A stretch of 51,383 bases of DNA from an uncultured Eubacteriales bacterium (GCA_900321275.1 ONVI01000034.1:1-51383); one strand, 5' to 3'; positions 23,362 through 31,756 are shown, numbered from the stretch's first letter. Notes: generated by a model from the sequence alone, not told the origin. Program-made: numbers and translations.

Positions 23362-25298
23362 ACGATTCTCTTGAACAGCTTGTCCAGGTCCCGCCTTGTG
23401 AGCTTTGCCGAGACCGGCCTGCCGTGGGGGCAGTACTTGACCTCGCCGGACAGCACCGCCTCCGCCACGCGCCGCAGCTCCCTTTCGTCGGTGATATAGC
23501 CCGCCTTGATCGCCGCCTTGCAGGCCACCGTGTGCAGGATCTCGTCCCTCGCCGCCTGCGGGTCCGGGGCTTTCCCGGATTTGAGCTTTTCCAGAATCTC
23601 CTCCACGGCGGCCTCCGCGTCCCCCGGATTCATGTCCGCAGGCACGGCGCGGAGGATGTAGTCGTCCTCGCCGAAGGCTTCGATCTCGAAGCCGAGCTCG
23701 GCGAGAAGCGCGCCGTTTTGCTCCAACAGCTCCCGGTCCTCGCCGGAAAGGCGCAGGGTCACGCCGGTGAGCAGGGTCTGGGCCATGATCTCCCGCTCCT
23801 GCTTCTTGAGCCGGTCGAAGATCATGCGCTCGTGGGCGGCGTGCTTGTCGATGAGCAGCAGCTCGTCCCCCACCTCGACCAGGATATACAGCTTCAGCGC
23901 CTCCCCCAGCAGCCTGTAGTCCGGAAGGGCTGCTTTTTCAACACTTTGAACAGAGTTTTCCACAGTTTTGCATGATTGCTCCGCCCAAATTTCAGCGTTT
24001 TTTGTCGAATCCGGCATCTTGACAGCGGGGGCAGGGGCGGCGCTCAGATCCAGCCTCGTCTGGTAGGGCTGGTCATAGCTGCGCAGGACGGGGGAGGACT
24101 CAACCCGTGTCGGGGAAGGCTCCGCCCGCCTTGCCTGGGGGGCGCTTTTCACCGCGTAGTTGTTCGCCCGGAAGTCTTGGGCGCTCATGCTGCGGTAGAA
24201 GTCCGGCCTTGCCGCGGGCCTCGCCGCAGGAATGGCGGGCGCGGAGACCGGGGCCGGGATCTTCGGCGCCTCCGGCTGTTTCGGCGCGGGAGATGCGAGG
24301 CCGACCCGGTCCTCGTCCGTCAGCGCCGCCAGCGCCGCGTGGTAGACCAGATCGAAGACCCGCTTCTCCTGGGAGAACTTGACCTCCGTCTTCGCGGGGT
24401 GGACGTTCACATCCACTGCGGCGTTGGAGAGCTTCAGGTAGATCACGCAGGCGGGGTAGCGCCCGGTGAGCAGGGTGTTTTTATAGGCCTGTTCCACCGC
24501 CGACTGCAAAAGCTGGGAACGGATATAGCGCCCGTTGCAGAAGAAAAACTGCATTCCCCGGTTGCCTCTGCCCGCCGAGGGGGAGGAGATATAGCCGGAG
24601 ACGGACATATCCCCGTCGTCGAGGGAGATGGGCAGCAGATCCTTCGCCATGTCCCTACCCAGAAGGGCATAGACGCAGGACTCCTGCTTCCCGTCGCCGG
24701 GGGAGAAAAACTCTTCCTTTCCGTCGCGGATGAGGCGGACGGAGACCTCCGGCCTTCCCAGGGCGCAGCGCAGGGCGGTCTGCACACAGGCGGAGGCCTC
24801 GGCCCGGTCGGATTTTAAGAATTTCAGGCGCGCGGGGGTGTTGAAAAACAGGGAGCGCACCTGCATGACCGTCCCCTCGGGGCAGCCGGTCTCGCCCATT
24901 TCTTGGATGTCCCCGGCGCTGAGGGTGACGCGGGTGCCGCTCCCGTCCCCGCGGCGGCGGGTGGTGAGTTCCACCTCGCTCACGGCGGAGACGGCGGCCA
25001 GCGCCTCGCCCCGGAAGCCCATGGTGCCGATGGCCTCAAGGCCCGCCTCGTCCCGGAGCTTCGAGGTGGCGTGCCGCAGGAAGGCGATGCCCGCGTCCTC
25101 GGGGGCCATGCCCTTGCCGTCGTCGGCGACGCGGATGTACGTCGCCCCGCCGTCCCTGATTTCGACGGTGACCATATGGGCCCCCGCGTCGAAGGAGTTT
25201 TCCATCAGCTCCTTGATAACGGAGGCGGGCCTCTCCACCACCTCGCCCGCGGCGATCATATCCGCGACATGCGGGGAGAGGATGTTGATTTCGGACAT
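23358..25298 (-). CDS. mutL: DNA mismatch repair protein MutL
   Basis: 646 residues. N-terminal GHKL ATPase: IAAGEVVERPASVIKEL, ENSFDAGA, DDGKGM and GFRGEALA. A Pro/Ala-rich linker covers about 330-440. The C-terminal endonuclease site near 484 reads DKHAAHERMIFD, so relative to the DQHA(X)2E(X)4E consensus Gln is Lys and the last Glu is Asp; CPHGRP is intact. MutL couples MutS to strand nicking. ATG 25298 was chosen over an upstream TTG. mutS is 18 kb away on the same strand rather than adjacent. Confidence 0.96.
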   Translation of the reverse strand: MSEINILSPHVADMIAAGEVVERPASVIKELMENSFDAGAHMVTVEIRDGGATYIRVADDGKGMAPEDAGIAFLRHATSKLRDEAGLEAIGTMGFRGEALAAVSAVSEVELTTRRRGDGSGTRVTLSAGDIQEMGETGCPEGTVMQVRSLFFNTPARLKFLKSDRAEASACVQTALRCALGRPEVSVRLIRDGKEEFFSPGDGKQESCVYALLGRDMAKDLLPISLDDGDMSVSGYISSPSAGRGNRGMQFFFCNGRYIRSQLLQSAVEQAYKNTLLTGRYPACVIYLKLSNAAVDVNVHPAKTEVKFSQEKRVFDLVYHAALAALTDEDRVGLASPAPKQPEAPKIPAPVSAPAIPAARPAARPDFYRSMSAQDFRANNYAVKSAPQARRAEPSPTRVESSPVLRSYDQPYQTRLDLSAAPAPAVKMPDSTKNAEIWAEQSCKTVENSVQSVEKAALPDYRLLGEALKLYILVEVGDELLLIDKHAAHERMIFDRLKKQEREIMAQTLLTGVTLRLSGEDRELLEQNGALLAELGFEIEAFGEDDYILRAVPADMNPGDAEAAVEEILEKLKSGKAPDPQAARDEILHTVACKAAIKAGYITDERELRRVAEAVLSGEVKYCPHGRPVSAKLTRRDLDKLFKRIV

Positions 25299-25311
25299 AG
25301 CACGCAATCCT

Positions 25312-25338
25312 TGCCTCCCCCCTGCGGGGGAGCCAAGC
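25312..25338. repeat. family-1 hairpin fragment in the mutL leader
   Basis: CTTGCCTCCCCC...GGGGGAGCCAAG, a single hairpin between the mutL promoter and start codon. The ACTTGCCTCCC end matches other family-1 termini (16141, 48170). Confidence 0.55.
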
Positions 25339-25369
25339 GCTCCCTTCTCTGGTTTTGTTCTTTTTCCCT

Positions 25370-25398
25370 ATTATACATGTTTTCAGTTGAAACTTCCA
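25370..25398 (-). promoter_or_regulatory. mutL operon promoter
   Basis: Minus strand TGGAAG (25398-25393), 17-bp spacer, TATAAT (25375-25370) preceded by TG at the extended position. It overlaps the divergent miaB promoter. Confidence 0.6.
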
Positions 25399-25416
25399 TA
25401 GTCGATATGTTAAAAT
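25387..25416 (+). promoter_or_regulatory. miaB promoter
   Basis: TTGAAA (25387-25392), 18-bp spacer, TAAAAT (25411-25416); a TATAAT also follows at 25416-25421. miaB starts at 25455. Confidence 0.6.
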
Positions 25417-25454
25417 ATAATGACTGAGCATTGGAAAATAGAGGAGAATTACCC

Positions 25455-26876
25455 ATGGCAATTGAGAGAAAAGTGATCGAACCCGAAAAGATCGAAGCCC
25501 AGCGGGAAATCTGCGCGAAAATCTTTGAGCGCGTCACCGCCGACGGGCAGCGGCCGCTGGCGATGGTTGACACCTACGGCTGCCAGCAGAACGAGGCCGA
25601 CAGCGAGAAAATCCGCGGATACCTCGCCGAGATGGGCTACGGCTTCACCGGGGACGAGTTTCAGGCCGACGTCATCGTCGTCAATACCTGCGCCGTGCGG
25701 GAGCATGCCGAGATGCGCGTTTTCGGCAACGTCGGCGCTTTGAACCATACCAAGAAGGCCCGGCCGGGACAGATCATCGCGGTCTGCGGCTGCATGGTGC
25801 AGCAGGAGCATATCGCGCGCAAGCTCAAGCTGTCCTACCCCATCGTCGACCTGGTCTTCGGCCCGCACGAGCTCTGGCGCTTCCCCGAGCTTTTACTGCA
25901 GGTGATGGACAGACACAAGCGCGTCTTCGCCGCCGAGAAGAGCGACGGCGTCGTGGCCGAGGGCATCCCGCAGAGCCGGGACGGGAAGGTGAAGGCGTGG
26001 CTGTCCATCATGTACGGCTGCAACAATTTCTGCACCTACTGCATTGTCCCCTACGTCCGCGGGCGCGAGCGCTCGAGAAGGCCCGAGGACGTGATCGCGG
26101 AGGCGCGGGAGCTGGTGGCGCAGGGCTACAAGGACATCACGCTTCTGGGCCAGAACGTCAATTCCTACGGCAAAGACCTCGACTGCGGGGTGGACTTTGC
26201 CGATCTCATCCGGGAAATCAACGCCATCCCCGGCGACTTTCTCATCCGCTTCATGACCAGCCACCCCCGCGACGCAACCGAAAAGCTCTTCAAAACCATG
26301 GCTGAATGCGAGAAGTGCGCCCACCATATCCACCTGCCCGTCCAGTCCGGCAGCGACCGGATTTTGAAGCGCATGAACCGCCACTACGACCGGGCAAGGT
26401 ATCTGGAGGAAGTGGCCATCGCGCGGCGCTGTATGCCCGATCTGGTCATCACCACCGACATCATCGTGGGCTTTCCCGACGAGACGGAGGAGGACTTTGC
26501 CGATACGCTGTCCCTCTGCGAAGAAGTGCGCTTTGACGCGATGTTCACCTTCATCTACTCCAAGCGCGTCGGCACCCCGGCGGCGACCATGCCCGACCCC
26601 TATACGAGAGAGCAGAAGCAGGTGCACTTCGATCAATTGACCGAGCTTGCAAACCGCATCTCCGGCGAGAAGCATAAGGAATACGAGGGCAGAACCCTCC
26701 GCGTCCTGGTGGACGGCGAGACGGGCAAGGAGCCCTGGAACCTCTCCGGGCGCACCAACGGCGGCAGACTCGTCCACCTGCAGGGCGACAAAGCGCTGAT
26801 CGGACAGTTTGCGGACGTGACGATCACCGCGTCGAACACCTGGGCGCTTTACGGAGAGCTTCACCTTCCTCTGTGA
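25455..26876 (+). CDS. miaB: tRNA-2-methylthio-N6-dimethylallyladenosine synthase MiaB
   Basis: 473 residues behind GAGGAGAA. The N-terminal MTTase domain carries the second-cluster cysteines (TYGCQQNEAD, NTCAVREHAE, CGCMVQQ). The radical SAM cluster motif CNNFCTYC is near 190, followed by VRGRERSR. A C-terminal TRAM domain ends the protein. The enzyme adds methylthio to i6A37 made by MiaA, using two Fe-S clusters and SAM. It is divergent from the mutL-miaA operon, so both steps are controlled from one intergenic region. The stop TGA is the first base triplet of a repeat fragment. Confidence 0.96.
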   Translation: MAIERKVIEPEKIEAQREICAKIFERVTADGQRPLAMVDTYGCQQNEADSEKIRGYLAEMGYGFTGDEFQADVIVVNTCAVREHAEMRVFGNVGALNHTKKARPGQIIAVCGCMVQQEHIARKLKLSYPIVDLVFGPHELWRFPELLLQVMDRHKRVFAAEKSDGVVAEGIPQSRDGKVKAWLSIMYGCNNFCTYCIVPYVRGRERSRRPEDVIAEARELVAQGYKDITLLGQNVNSYGKDLDCGVDFADLIREINAIPGDFLIRFMTSHPRDATEKLFKTMAECEKCAHHIHLPVQSGSDRILKRMNRHYDRARYLEEVAIARRCMPDLVITTDIIVGFPDETEEDFADTLSLCEEVRFDAMFTFIYSKRVGTPAATMPDPYTREQKQVHFDQLTELANRISGEKHKEYEGRTLRVLVDGETGKEPWNLSGRTNGGRLVHLQGDKALIGQFADVTITASNTWALYGELHLPL

Positions 26877-26910
26877 GGGAGGATTCTGACGCGCGGGAAG
26901 CGTGCGACAT
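26874..26910. repeat. family-1 repeat fragment, inverted
   Basis: TGAGGGAG...CTGACGCGCGGGAAGCGTGCGACAT is the reverse complement of the 3' part of the 12199-12398 copy (near 12350-12390). It begins with the miaB stop codon. Confidence 0.65.
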
Positions 26911-26953
26911 GCCGGGCGGTGCTGACCGCGAAGCGGCAAAAGGAGTAGAAACA

Positions 26954-27895
26954 ATGAAAACGGTATCCTTTGTGATCCCCTGCTACCGCTCGGCGAAGAC
27001 CGTCGGCGCGGTGACGCGGGAGATCGGCGAAACCATGGCGGCCATGCCGCAGTATGACTATGAGATCGTGCTGGTCAACGACTGCTCCCCGGACGATACC
27101 TGGGAGGTGATCCGGGGGCTGGCGGCGAACGATAAACACATCGCGGCGGTGGATCTGGCGAAAAACTTCGGCCAGCACGCGGCCCTCATGTGCGGGATGC
27201 GCCACAGCCGGGGCGACTTTGTGGTCTGCCTCGATGACGACGGGCAGACCCCCGCCGACGAGGTCGGGAAGCTCCTGGAGAAGCTGGAGGAGGGCTATGA
27301 CGTGGTCTACGCCTCCTACGAGGACAAGCGGGAGAGCGGCTTTCGCAAATTCGGTAGCGGCGTCAACCGCCGCATGACCGAGATCATGCTGGGAAAGCCG
27401 AAGGAGCTGGAGCTCAACAGCTACTTTGCCGCCCGGCGCTTCCTGGTGGACGAGATGCTGCGCTATGAGCACGGCTACCCCTACGTGATGGGGCTGGTGC
27501 TGCGGAGCACGAAGCGGATCTGCAACGTGCCGGTACACCACCGCGCGCGGGAGGAGGGGCGTTCCGGCTACACGCTGGCAAAGCTCCTGAGCCTGTGGAT
27601 GAACGGCTTTACCTCCTTCTCGGTCAAGCCCCTGCGCATCGCCACCTACTCCGGCGCCTTCCTCGCGCTGGTCGGCTTTCTCTATGCCATCGTCGTGCTG
27701 ATCCGCCGCTTCACGGTAAATGCCGCCCCCCTGGGCTGGACCACCACCACGATCCTGATCCTCATCATCGGCGGGCTGAACCTGCTGCTTCTGGGGCTTG
27801 TGGGCGAGTATGTGGGCCGCGTCTTCATGTGCGTCAACGTCTCCCCGCAGTATGTCGAGCGCGCGTACCTCCCCGCGGAGAAATCTGATGCGTGA
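26954..27895 (+). CDS. GT2 family undecaprenyl/dolichyl-phosphate sugar transferase
   Basis: 313 residues from ATG behind AAAAGGAG. A GT-A domain with VSFVIPCYRSA at the N-terminus, VLVNDCSPDDTW, LAKNFGQHAA and the metal-binding LDDDGQTPAD near 97. Two membrane helices lie at about 235-255 and 268-290. This is the GtrB/ArnC/DPM1-like architecture, which moves a sugar from a nucleotide donor to a polyprenyl phosphate at the membrane. It closely resembles a second GT2 at 48888-49820. Here there is no neighbouring flippase or sugar gene, and it is followed by a terminator. Confidence 0.88.
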   Translation: MKTVSFVIPCYRSAKTVGAVTREIGETMAAMPQYDYEIVLVNDCSPDDTWEVIRGLAANDKHIAAVDLAKNFGQHAALMCGMRHSRGDFVVCLDDDGQTPADEVGKLLEKLEEGYDVVYASYEDKRESGFRKFGSGVNRRMTEIMLGKPKELELNSYFAARRFLVDEMLRYEHGYPYVMGLVLRSTKRICNVPVHHRAREEGRSGYTLAKLLSLWMNGFTSFSVKPLRIATYSGAFLALVGFLYAIVVLIRRFTVNAAPLGWTTTTILILIIGGLNLLLLGLVGEYVGRVFMCVNVSPQYVERAYLPAEKSDA

Positions 27896-28008
27896 ATCTG
27901 CGCTTCGCGCAAAGACAAACAGGACTGGAGGAAAACAGGCAAATCTCCGGGTTTAACGCAGAGGAGGGGCTTACCCCGCCCGTGCGGTACAGCAATCAAA
28001 TACGCAGA

Positions 28009-28063
28009 AAACGTACGGCAAAATCGGAGCTTTGTGTCCGAATTCGCCGTACGTTTCATTTTT
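28009..28063 (+). terminator. terminator after GT2 gene
   Basis: Stem AACGTACGGC (28009-28019) with GCCGTACGTT (28046-28056), 26-nt loop, then CATTTTTTT. The stem shares sequence with the terminator at 42148-42197. Confidence 0.7.
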
Positions 28064-28158
28064 TTGCGCCTTGCCGGGAGGGGCGACCCCCACCCCTGCG
28101 ATGTACACCGGGGAGAGCGCGATCGTTCATAGTTTGCCGCAGCCCCGTGTTATCCGTA

Positions 28159-30132
28159 TTATTCCGCCGGCCGCAGCACCATGGCGGTTCTCGGCGGCAG
28201 ACCGAGCATCAGGGTCGGGCCGCTCATGCCGGGGATACAGGCCGAGTACGGCCCGTGGCCGATGTTGTCAAAGCCGCCGTAGCAGGCGTCGTCGGTGGTG
28301 AAGAGCACCTCATGGTCGCAGCCCCGGCTGACCGGGATCGCGTAATCCATGTGGGGGCGCACGGGATCGAAGTTGAAGACGAAGACGAGGCCCGCGCGCT
28401 CAAAGGCCAGCATGTGGTCATTCTGGCGCAGGAGCCGGAGATGGGCCGTGCTGTCGTCCAGCAGGCCGTACTTGCGGAAGCCCTGGATCATGTCGCGGTC
28501 GAAGAGCTCGAGCTGCCCGTACTTCAGGTAGCCGTTTTCCGGCAGGCTCCACTGGCGGCGGCAGTACTTGTAGTCCCAGCCGTTGCCCTCCCGCGGGAAG
28601 TCGATCCACTCGGGGTGGCCGAACTCGTTGCCCATGAAGTTGAGATAGCCGTTGCCGCCCGCGGCTGCGGTCACGAGGCGCAGCATCTTGTGCAGGGCCA
28701 TGGCGCGGTCAATGATCTCATTATGGCAGGCGCGGTCCATGTCGGTGTACATCCGCGCCCCGGCCAGGCGGAACATGACGGTCTGGTCGCCGACAAGGGC
28801 CTGGTCGTGGCTCTCCACATAGGCGATGGTGGCGGCCATGCGGAAGCTGAGCTCGTGCCAGATATAGTCGAGATTCCAGTTTTCGTCCCGCTGCTCCCTG
28901 ATAAGCCTGATCCACATGTCCGGCAGGCCCATGGCGAGGCGGTAGTCAAAGCCGATGCCCCCGTCGGGGATGCGCACGGTGATGCCCGGCATGCCGGACA
29001 TGTCCTCCGCGATGGAGATGCCGCGGGGCCTGATCTCGTGGATCAGCTCGTTTGCAAGCTGCAGATAGGTGATGGCCTCGGTATCGGTATTCATGGAGAA
29101 GTACATCCGGAGATTGGAGAAGGCCGCGCCCAGGCCGTGGTCGTGGTAGAGCATGCTGGTCACGCCGTCGAAGCGGAAGCCGTCAAAGTGGTACTCCTCC
29201 ATCCAGAACTTGAGGTTGGAGAGCAGGAAGTGGATCACCTCATGCTTGCCGTAGTTGAAGCACTTGGTATCCCAGGCGGGATGATCGCCCAGCCGGCCTG
29301 CACGGAAGAACTGGGTGTCCGTGCCGTCGAAGCGGTTGATGCCCTCGACGGTGTTCTTGACCGCGTGGGAGTGCACCACGTCCAGCAGCACCGCGATGCC
29401 CAGGCTGTGGGCCGTATCCACCAGGTACTTGAGATCCTCCGGCAGACCGAAGCGGCTGGAGGCGGCGAAGAAGTTCGACACCTGATAGCCGAAGGAGCCG
29501 TAGAACGGATGTTCCATGATGGCCATGAGCTGGACGGTGTTGTAGCCGAGGTATTTGACGCGCGGCAGGACGTTGTCGGCAAACTCCCGATAGGTGCCGA
29601 CCCGGTATTCCTCCGTCGCCATGCCGACGTGGGATTCATAGATAAAGAGCTTCTGATCCGGGACAAAGTCCGCGTCCGTCCACGGGTAGGGCGTGAGGGG
29701 ATCCCAGACCTCGCAGATCCACTCGAAGCTCTCCGGGTCCTGGATGACGCGGCGGGCGTAAAGGGGGATGTGCCAGGAGAGATTCCCGCCGTTTCGCACC
29801 ACGGTTTTGACGCGCATCCCGTCGCGGAGCGTGTCCTCCGGGAGCCGAAGCTCCCAGTTTCCGCTGCCCACAGGGGTGAGGGGCGCGGAGGTGGCGTCCC
29901 AGTTATTGAACTCGCCCGAGAGATAGAGCGCGTCGGCCCCGGGGGCCCATTCGCGGTAGAGCCAGCCGTCGGCGGTATGGTGGAAGCCGTAGTATTCGTG
30001 GGCGTTGGCAAAATCACGCAGCGCGCCGCCGCCCGTCAGCGTATTGCGCGTGCGGTAGAAATTGTCCATGCGCAGGTTGATGTCCCGCTCAAACGGGCGC
30101 AGCGCGCTGTCCCACTCCAGGATGCGGTACAT
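28159..30132 (-). CDS. glgB: 1,4-alpha-glucan branching enzyme, eukaryotic-type
   Basis: 657 residues starting at ATG 30132 behind AAGGGGG. An N-terminal CBM48-like domain (YREWAPGADALYLSGEFNNW) precedes a GH13 barrel. The nucleophile Asp is in DGFRFDGVTSM near 320, the acid Glu in IAEDMSGMP near 373, and the transition-state Asp in ESHDQAL near 440. The blocks RFDGTD, FLLSNLKFWMEEYHFDG and SMLYHDHGLG match the eukaryotic/GH13_8 branching enzymes better than enteric GlgB. It forms alpha-1,6 branches in glycogen. No other glg gene is adjacent, which is unusual. Confidence 0.9.
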   Translation of the reverse strand: MYRILEWDSALRPFERDINLRMDNFYRTRNTLTGGGALRDFANAHEYYGFHHTADGWLYREWAPGADALYLSGEFNNWDATSAPLTPVGSGNWELRLPEDTLRDGMRVKTVVRNGGNLSWHIPLYARRVIQDPESFEWICEVWDPLTPYPWTDADFVPDQKLFIYESHVGMATEEYRVGTYREFADNVLPRVKYLGYNTVQLMAIMEHPFYGSFGYQVSNFFAASSRFGLPEDLKYLVDTAHSLGIAVLLDVVHSHAVKNTVEGINRFDGTDTQFFRAGRLGDHPAWDTKCFNYGKHEVIHFLLSNLKFWMEEYHFDGFRFDGVTSMLYHDHGLGAAFSNLRMYFSMNTDTEAITYLQLANELIHEIRPRGISIAEDMSGMPGITVRIPDGGIGFDYRLAMGLPDMWIRLIREQRDENWNLDYIWHELSFRMAATIAYVESHDQALVGDQTVMFRLAGARMYTDMDRACHNEIIDRAMALHKMLRLVTAAAGGNGYLNFMGNEFGHPEWIDFPREGNGWDYKYCRRQWSLPENGYLKYGQLELFDRDMIQGFRKYGLLDDSTAHLRLLRQNDHMLAFERAGLVFVFNFDPVRPHMDYAIPVSRGCDHEVLFTTDDACYGGFDNIGHGPYSACIPGMSGPTLMLGLPPRTAMVLRPAE

Positions 30133-30172
30133 GGGCAGTACCCCCTTTAATCTATAATCAATTGCAAAACAG

Positions 30173-30202
30173 ATTATCTGCAATGTGTAGACAAACCAAC
30201 AA
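30173..30202 (-). promoter_or_regulatory. glgB promoter candidate
   Basis: Minus strand TTGTTG (30202-30197), 18-bp spacer, GATAAT (30178-30173); the start codon is about 40 bp further on. Confidence 0.5.
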
Positions 30203-30313
30203 TTTTTTCAAAATCAATGAAACAGATAATATATTAAGTGCTTTGCCCTCTCCGCCCCAGTTTGCGAACCGGGGCACCTCTCCCATAGGGAGAGGCAAGT
30301 GACTTTGTCTACA
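30186..30313. mobile_element. 128-bp segment bounded by 10-bp inverted repeats
   Basis: TGTAGACAAA (30186-30195) and TTTGTCTACA (30304-30313) bound an interior carrying a family-1-like GCCCTCTCC...GGAGAGGCAAG stretch (30243-30300). It looks like a small insertion in the divergent gap between glgB and the signal-peptidase homologue; nothing coding is seen in this 388-bp gap. Confidence 0.45.
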
Positions 30314-30460
30314 GTCTGATTATTTGTTATCTTATCAAAAATCGTTCGGGGTGTAAACTGTCACTTTGCCGCGGCTGTCTGATTTTCATAAAAGGCGGCA
30401 CGGATTTTCGTCGGCCGAAAAACCCGCTCGCCAATCCGCATACTCCGATGGAATCAGCGC

Positions 30461-30489
30461 TTCCCTTTTTTCGCGGCGCGTGCTACAAT
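30461..30489 (+). promoter_or_regulatory. promoter of the signal-peptidase homologue
   Basis: TTCCCT (30461-30466), 17-bp spacer, TACAAT (30484-30489) with TG in the extended -10 position. The -10 overlaps an ATG at 30488, which rules that ATG out as a start codon. Confidence 0.55.
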
Positions 30490-30520
30490 GGGAAAAAAAT
30501 ATCCGCGAGGGGGCGAGACT

Positions 30521-31018
30521 ATGGCGGGCGGTCAATCCGGCTACGACCGGGAGCATCGGGGCGCGCAGCGGCGTTTTCGGATCATCCTGGGGCTTGTGCT
30601 TCTGCTGCTGATCGTGTACGGCCTTACGCTGGGCTTCGCCGTCACGCGGGACGACGGGATGCGCCCCGACTTCCGCGCGGGAAAGCCCGTCGTGTATCTG
30701 CGCCTCGGACAGAGCTTCCGCCGGGGCGATGTCGTCTGCCTGCGCCTGCCGGACGGAAGCTTCGCCGTGCGCCGCGTGGCGGCGGTGCCCGGGGACAGCG
30801 TGGAGCTGCGGGACGGCCTTGCCTTCATCAACGGCCTGACCGAGCGCGGCAATTACAGCTTCACCCGCACAGATCCCCGCCCGGACGGGCCGGTCTACCC
30901 CCTGATCCTTCGCCAGGGCGAGTACTTTGTCCTCGGCGACGCCCGCGAGACGGCGGTGGATTCCCGCGACTTCGGCGCGGTGACAAGGGCGGAGATTCTG
31001 GGGAGAGTATTGTTTTAG
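30521..31018 (+). CDS. signal peptidase I homologue lacking catalytic Ser and Lys (pseudoenzyme candidate)
   Basis: 165 residues from ATG 30521 behind GAGGGGG. One N-terminal membrane helix (about 16-36) and the S26 fold are recognisable: the box-B-like DDGMRP, RRVAAVPGDSVEL (box D) and VLGDARETAVDSRDFGAV (box E). The catalytic Ser position of the SMxP motif is Gly46 (GGG codon), and the general-base Lys of VKRV is Arg84. Active SipS-type enzymes need both, and the His of the ER type is not evident either. It is therefore likely inactive against preproteins, or uses different chemistry. The stop TAG lies in a MITE end. Confidence 0.75.
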   Translation: MAGGQSGYDREHRGAQRRFRIILGLVLLLLIVYGLTLGFAVTRDDGMRPDFRAGKPVVYLRLGQSFRRGDVVCLRLPDGSFAVRRVAAVPGDSVELRDGLAFINGLTERGNYSFTRTDPRPDGPVYPLILRQGEYFVLGDARETAVDSRDFGAVTRAEILGRVLF

Positions 31019-31111
31019 GGCAATACCGCACAATTCGGCAAGAGCAGATTTCGAGAAAAATTGAGTTCTGATGAAGGCAGTTTTTCGCAGGAATACTCTG
31101 TGTATTTCAAG
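31015..31111. mobile_element. family-3 MITE, left part only
   Basis: TTAGGGCAATACCGCACAAT at the left end, then the conserved GGCAGTTTTTCGCAGGAATAC and GTGTATTTCAAG, matching the first two thirds of the full copy at 46723-46877. The right end is missing. The left end overlaps the TAG stop of the preceding gene. Confidence 0.7.
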
Positions 31112-31143
31112 TCGCCCGGTTTGTTTTCTCGTTCGGCAGGGAA

Positions 31144-31698
31144 TTACGCCGCGTTGTTGTAGACCTGAAAGTCCTCGTAGACCACATCCGTAAAGCCGAC
31201 CATGAAGCCGAGGGAGATCTCTGCGACATCCACAACGGTTTCGGGCGTGGCGATCTCATACAGCTCCGCATTGATGCAGAGATTCTCCGTATCAACATAG
31301 AGCTTGGGGCCGACGCTGGCCGCGTTGTAGTGGTTGACGTCGGTCATCACGCTCTGGAGATCGGCCTCTTTGAAGTCAAACACATGCTCCATCGCGATGA
31401 TCAGCTCGTCCCCCTTTTCGTTGAACAGCACCTTCATGTGGGAGATATACTGGGACTTGTCTCCGCTGTAGGTGGCGCCGACGATCTCATAGGCGGTATT
31501 CGCGAACGTGGTGCTGCCCAGGTATTCGGCTTCGACCGAGTTGGAATCTGCGACGTCCGCGAGGAATTTCCGGGTCGCCTCGTACTGCGGCTGATCGGCA
31601 GTGCCGGCGCTTTCGTTCACCTTGACGGCAAAGGCGGGGGCGCTGAGGCTGAACAGCAGGACAAGGACCAGAGAAAAGGTAAAAACACGTTTTTTCAT
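31144..31698 (-). CDS. secreted protein of unknown function
   Basis: 184 residues behind AAAGGAACG. A clear signal peptide (basic MKKR, hydrophobic 6-18, cleavage near SAPAFA-V) leaves a mature acidic alpha/beta domain of about 160 residues without cysteines near the N-terminus. The order of segments (HMKVLFNEKGDELIIA, VNHYNAAS, LYVDTENLCINAE, MVGFTDVVYEDF) loosely recalls YbjN-like folds, but this is a guess. Its promoter appears to be formed by a truncated repeat at 31728-31756. The upstream gene encodes another secreted protein. Confidence 0.7.
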   Translation of the reverse strand: MKKRVFTFSLVLVLLFSLSAPAFAVKVNESAGTADQPQYEATRKFLADVADSNSVEAEYLGSTTFANTAYEIVGATYSGDKSQYISHMKVLFNEKGDELIIAMEHVFDFKEADLQSVMTDVNHYNAASVGPKLYVDTENLCINAELYEIATPETVVDVAEISLGFMVGFTDVVYEDFQVYNNAA

Positions 31699-31727
31699 GG
31701 GTTCACGTTCCTTTCTGATGATAAAAT

Positions 31728-31756
31728 ATTATATGGGTATCGGCTTGACACAGCAA
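31728..31756 (-). promoter_or_regulatory. repeat-derived promoter for the secreted protein gene
   Basis: Minus strand TTGCTG (31756-31751), 17-bp spacer, TATAAT (31733-31728). The -35 and spacer lie in the family-2 repeat, and the -10 lies at its junction with unique sequence. Confidence 0.55.

Noticed and set aside
23840-23880. MutL endonuclease motif change (DKHA and final Asp) as evidence of inactivity
   Set aside because: The acidic character is kept, and the CPHGRP and Cys motifs are intact, so the change is conservative and not a convincing loss of function.
27892-30150. A 752-codon open frame opposite the branching enzyme
   Set aside because: Antisense shadow; low-complexity Val/Ala/Gly/Asp composition and no ribosome binding site. 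The minus strand carries GH13 catalytic motifs.
30488-30520. ATG at 30488 as start of the signal-peptidase homologue
   Set aside because: It lies in the predicted -10 box (TACAAT 30484-30489) and has no ribosome binding site; ATG 30521 follows GAGGGGG.
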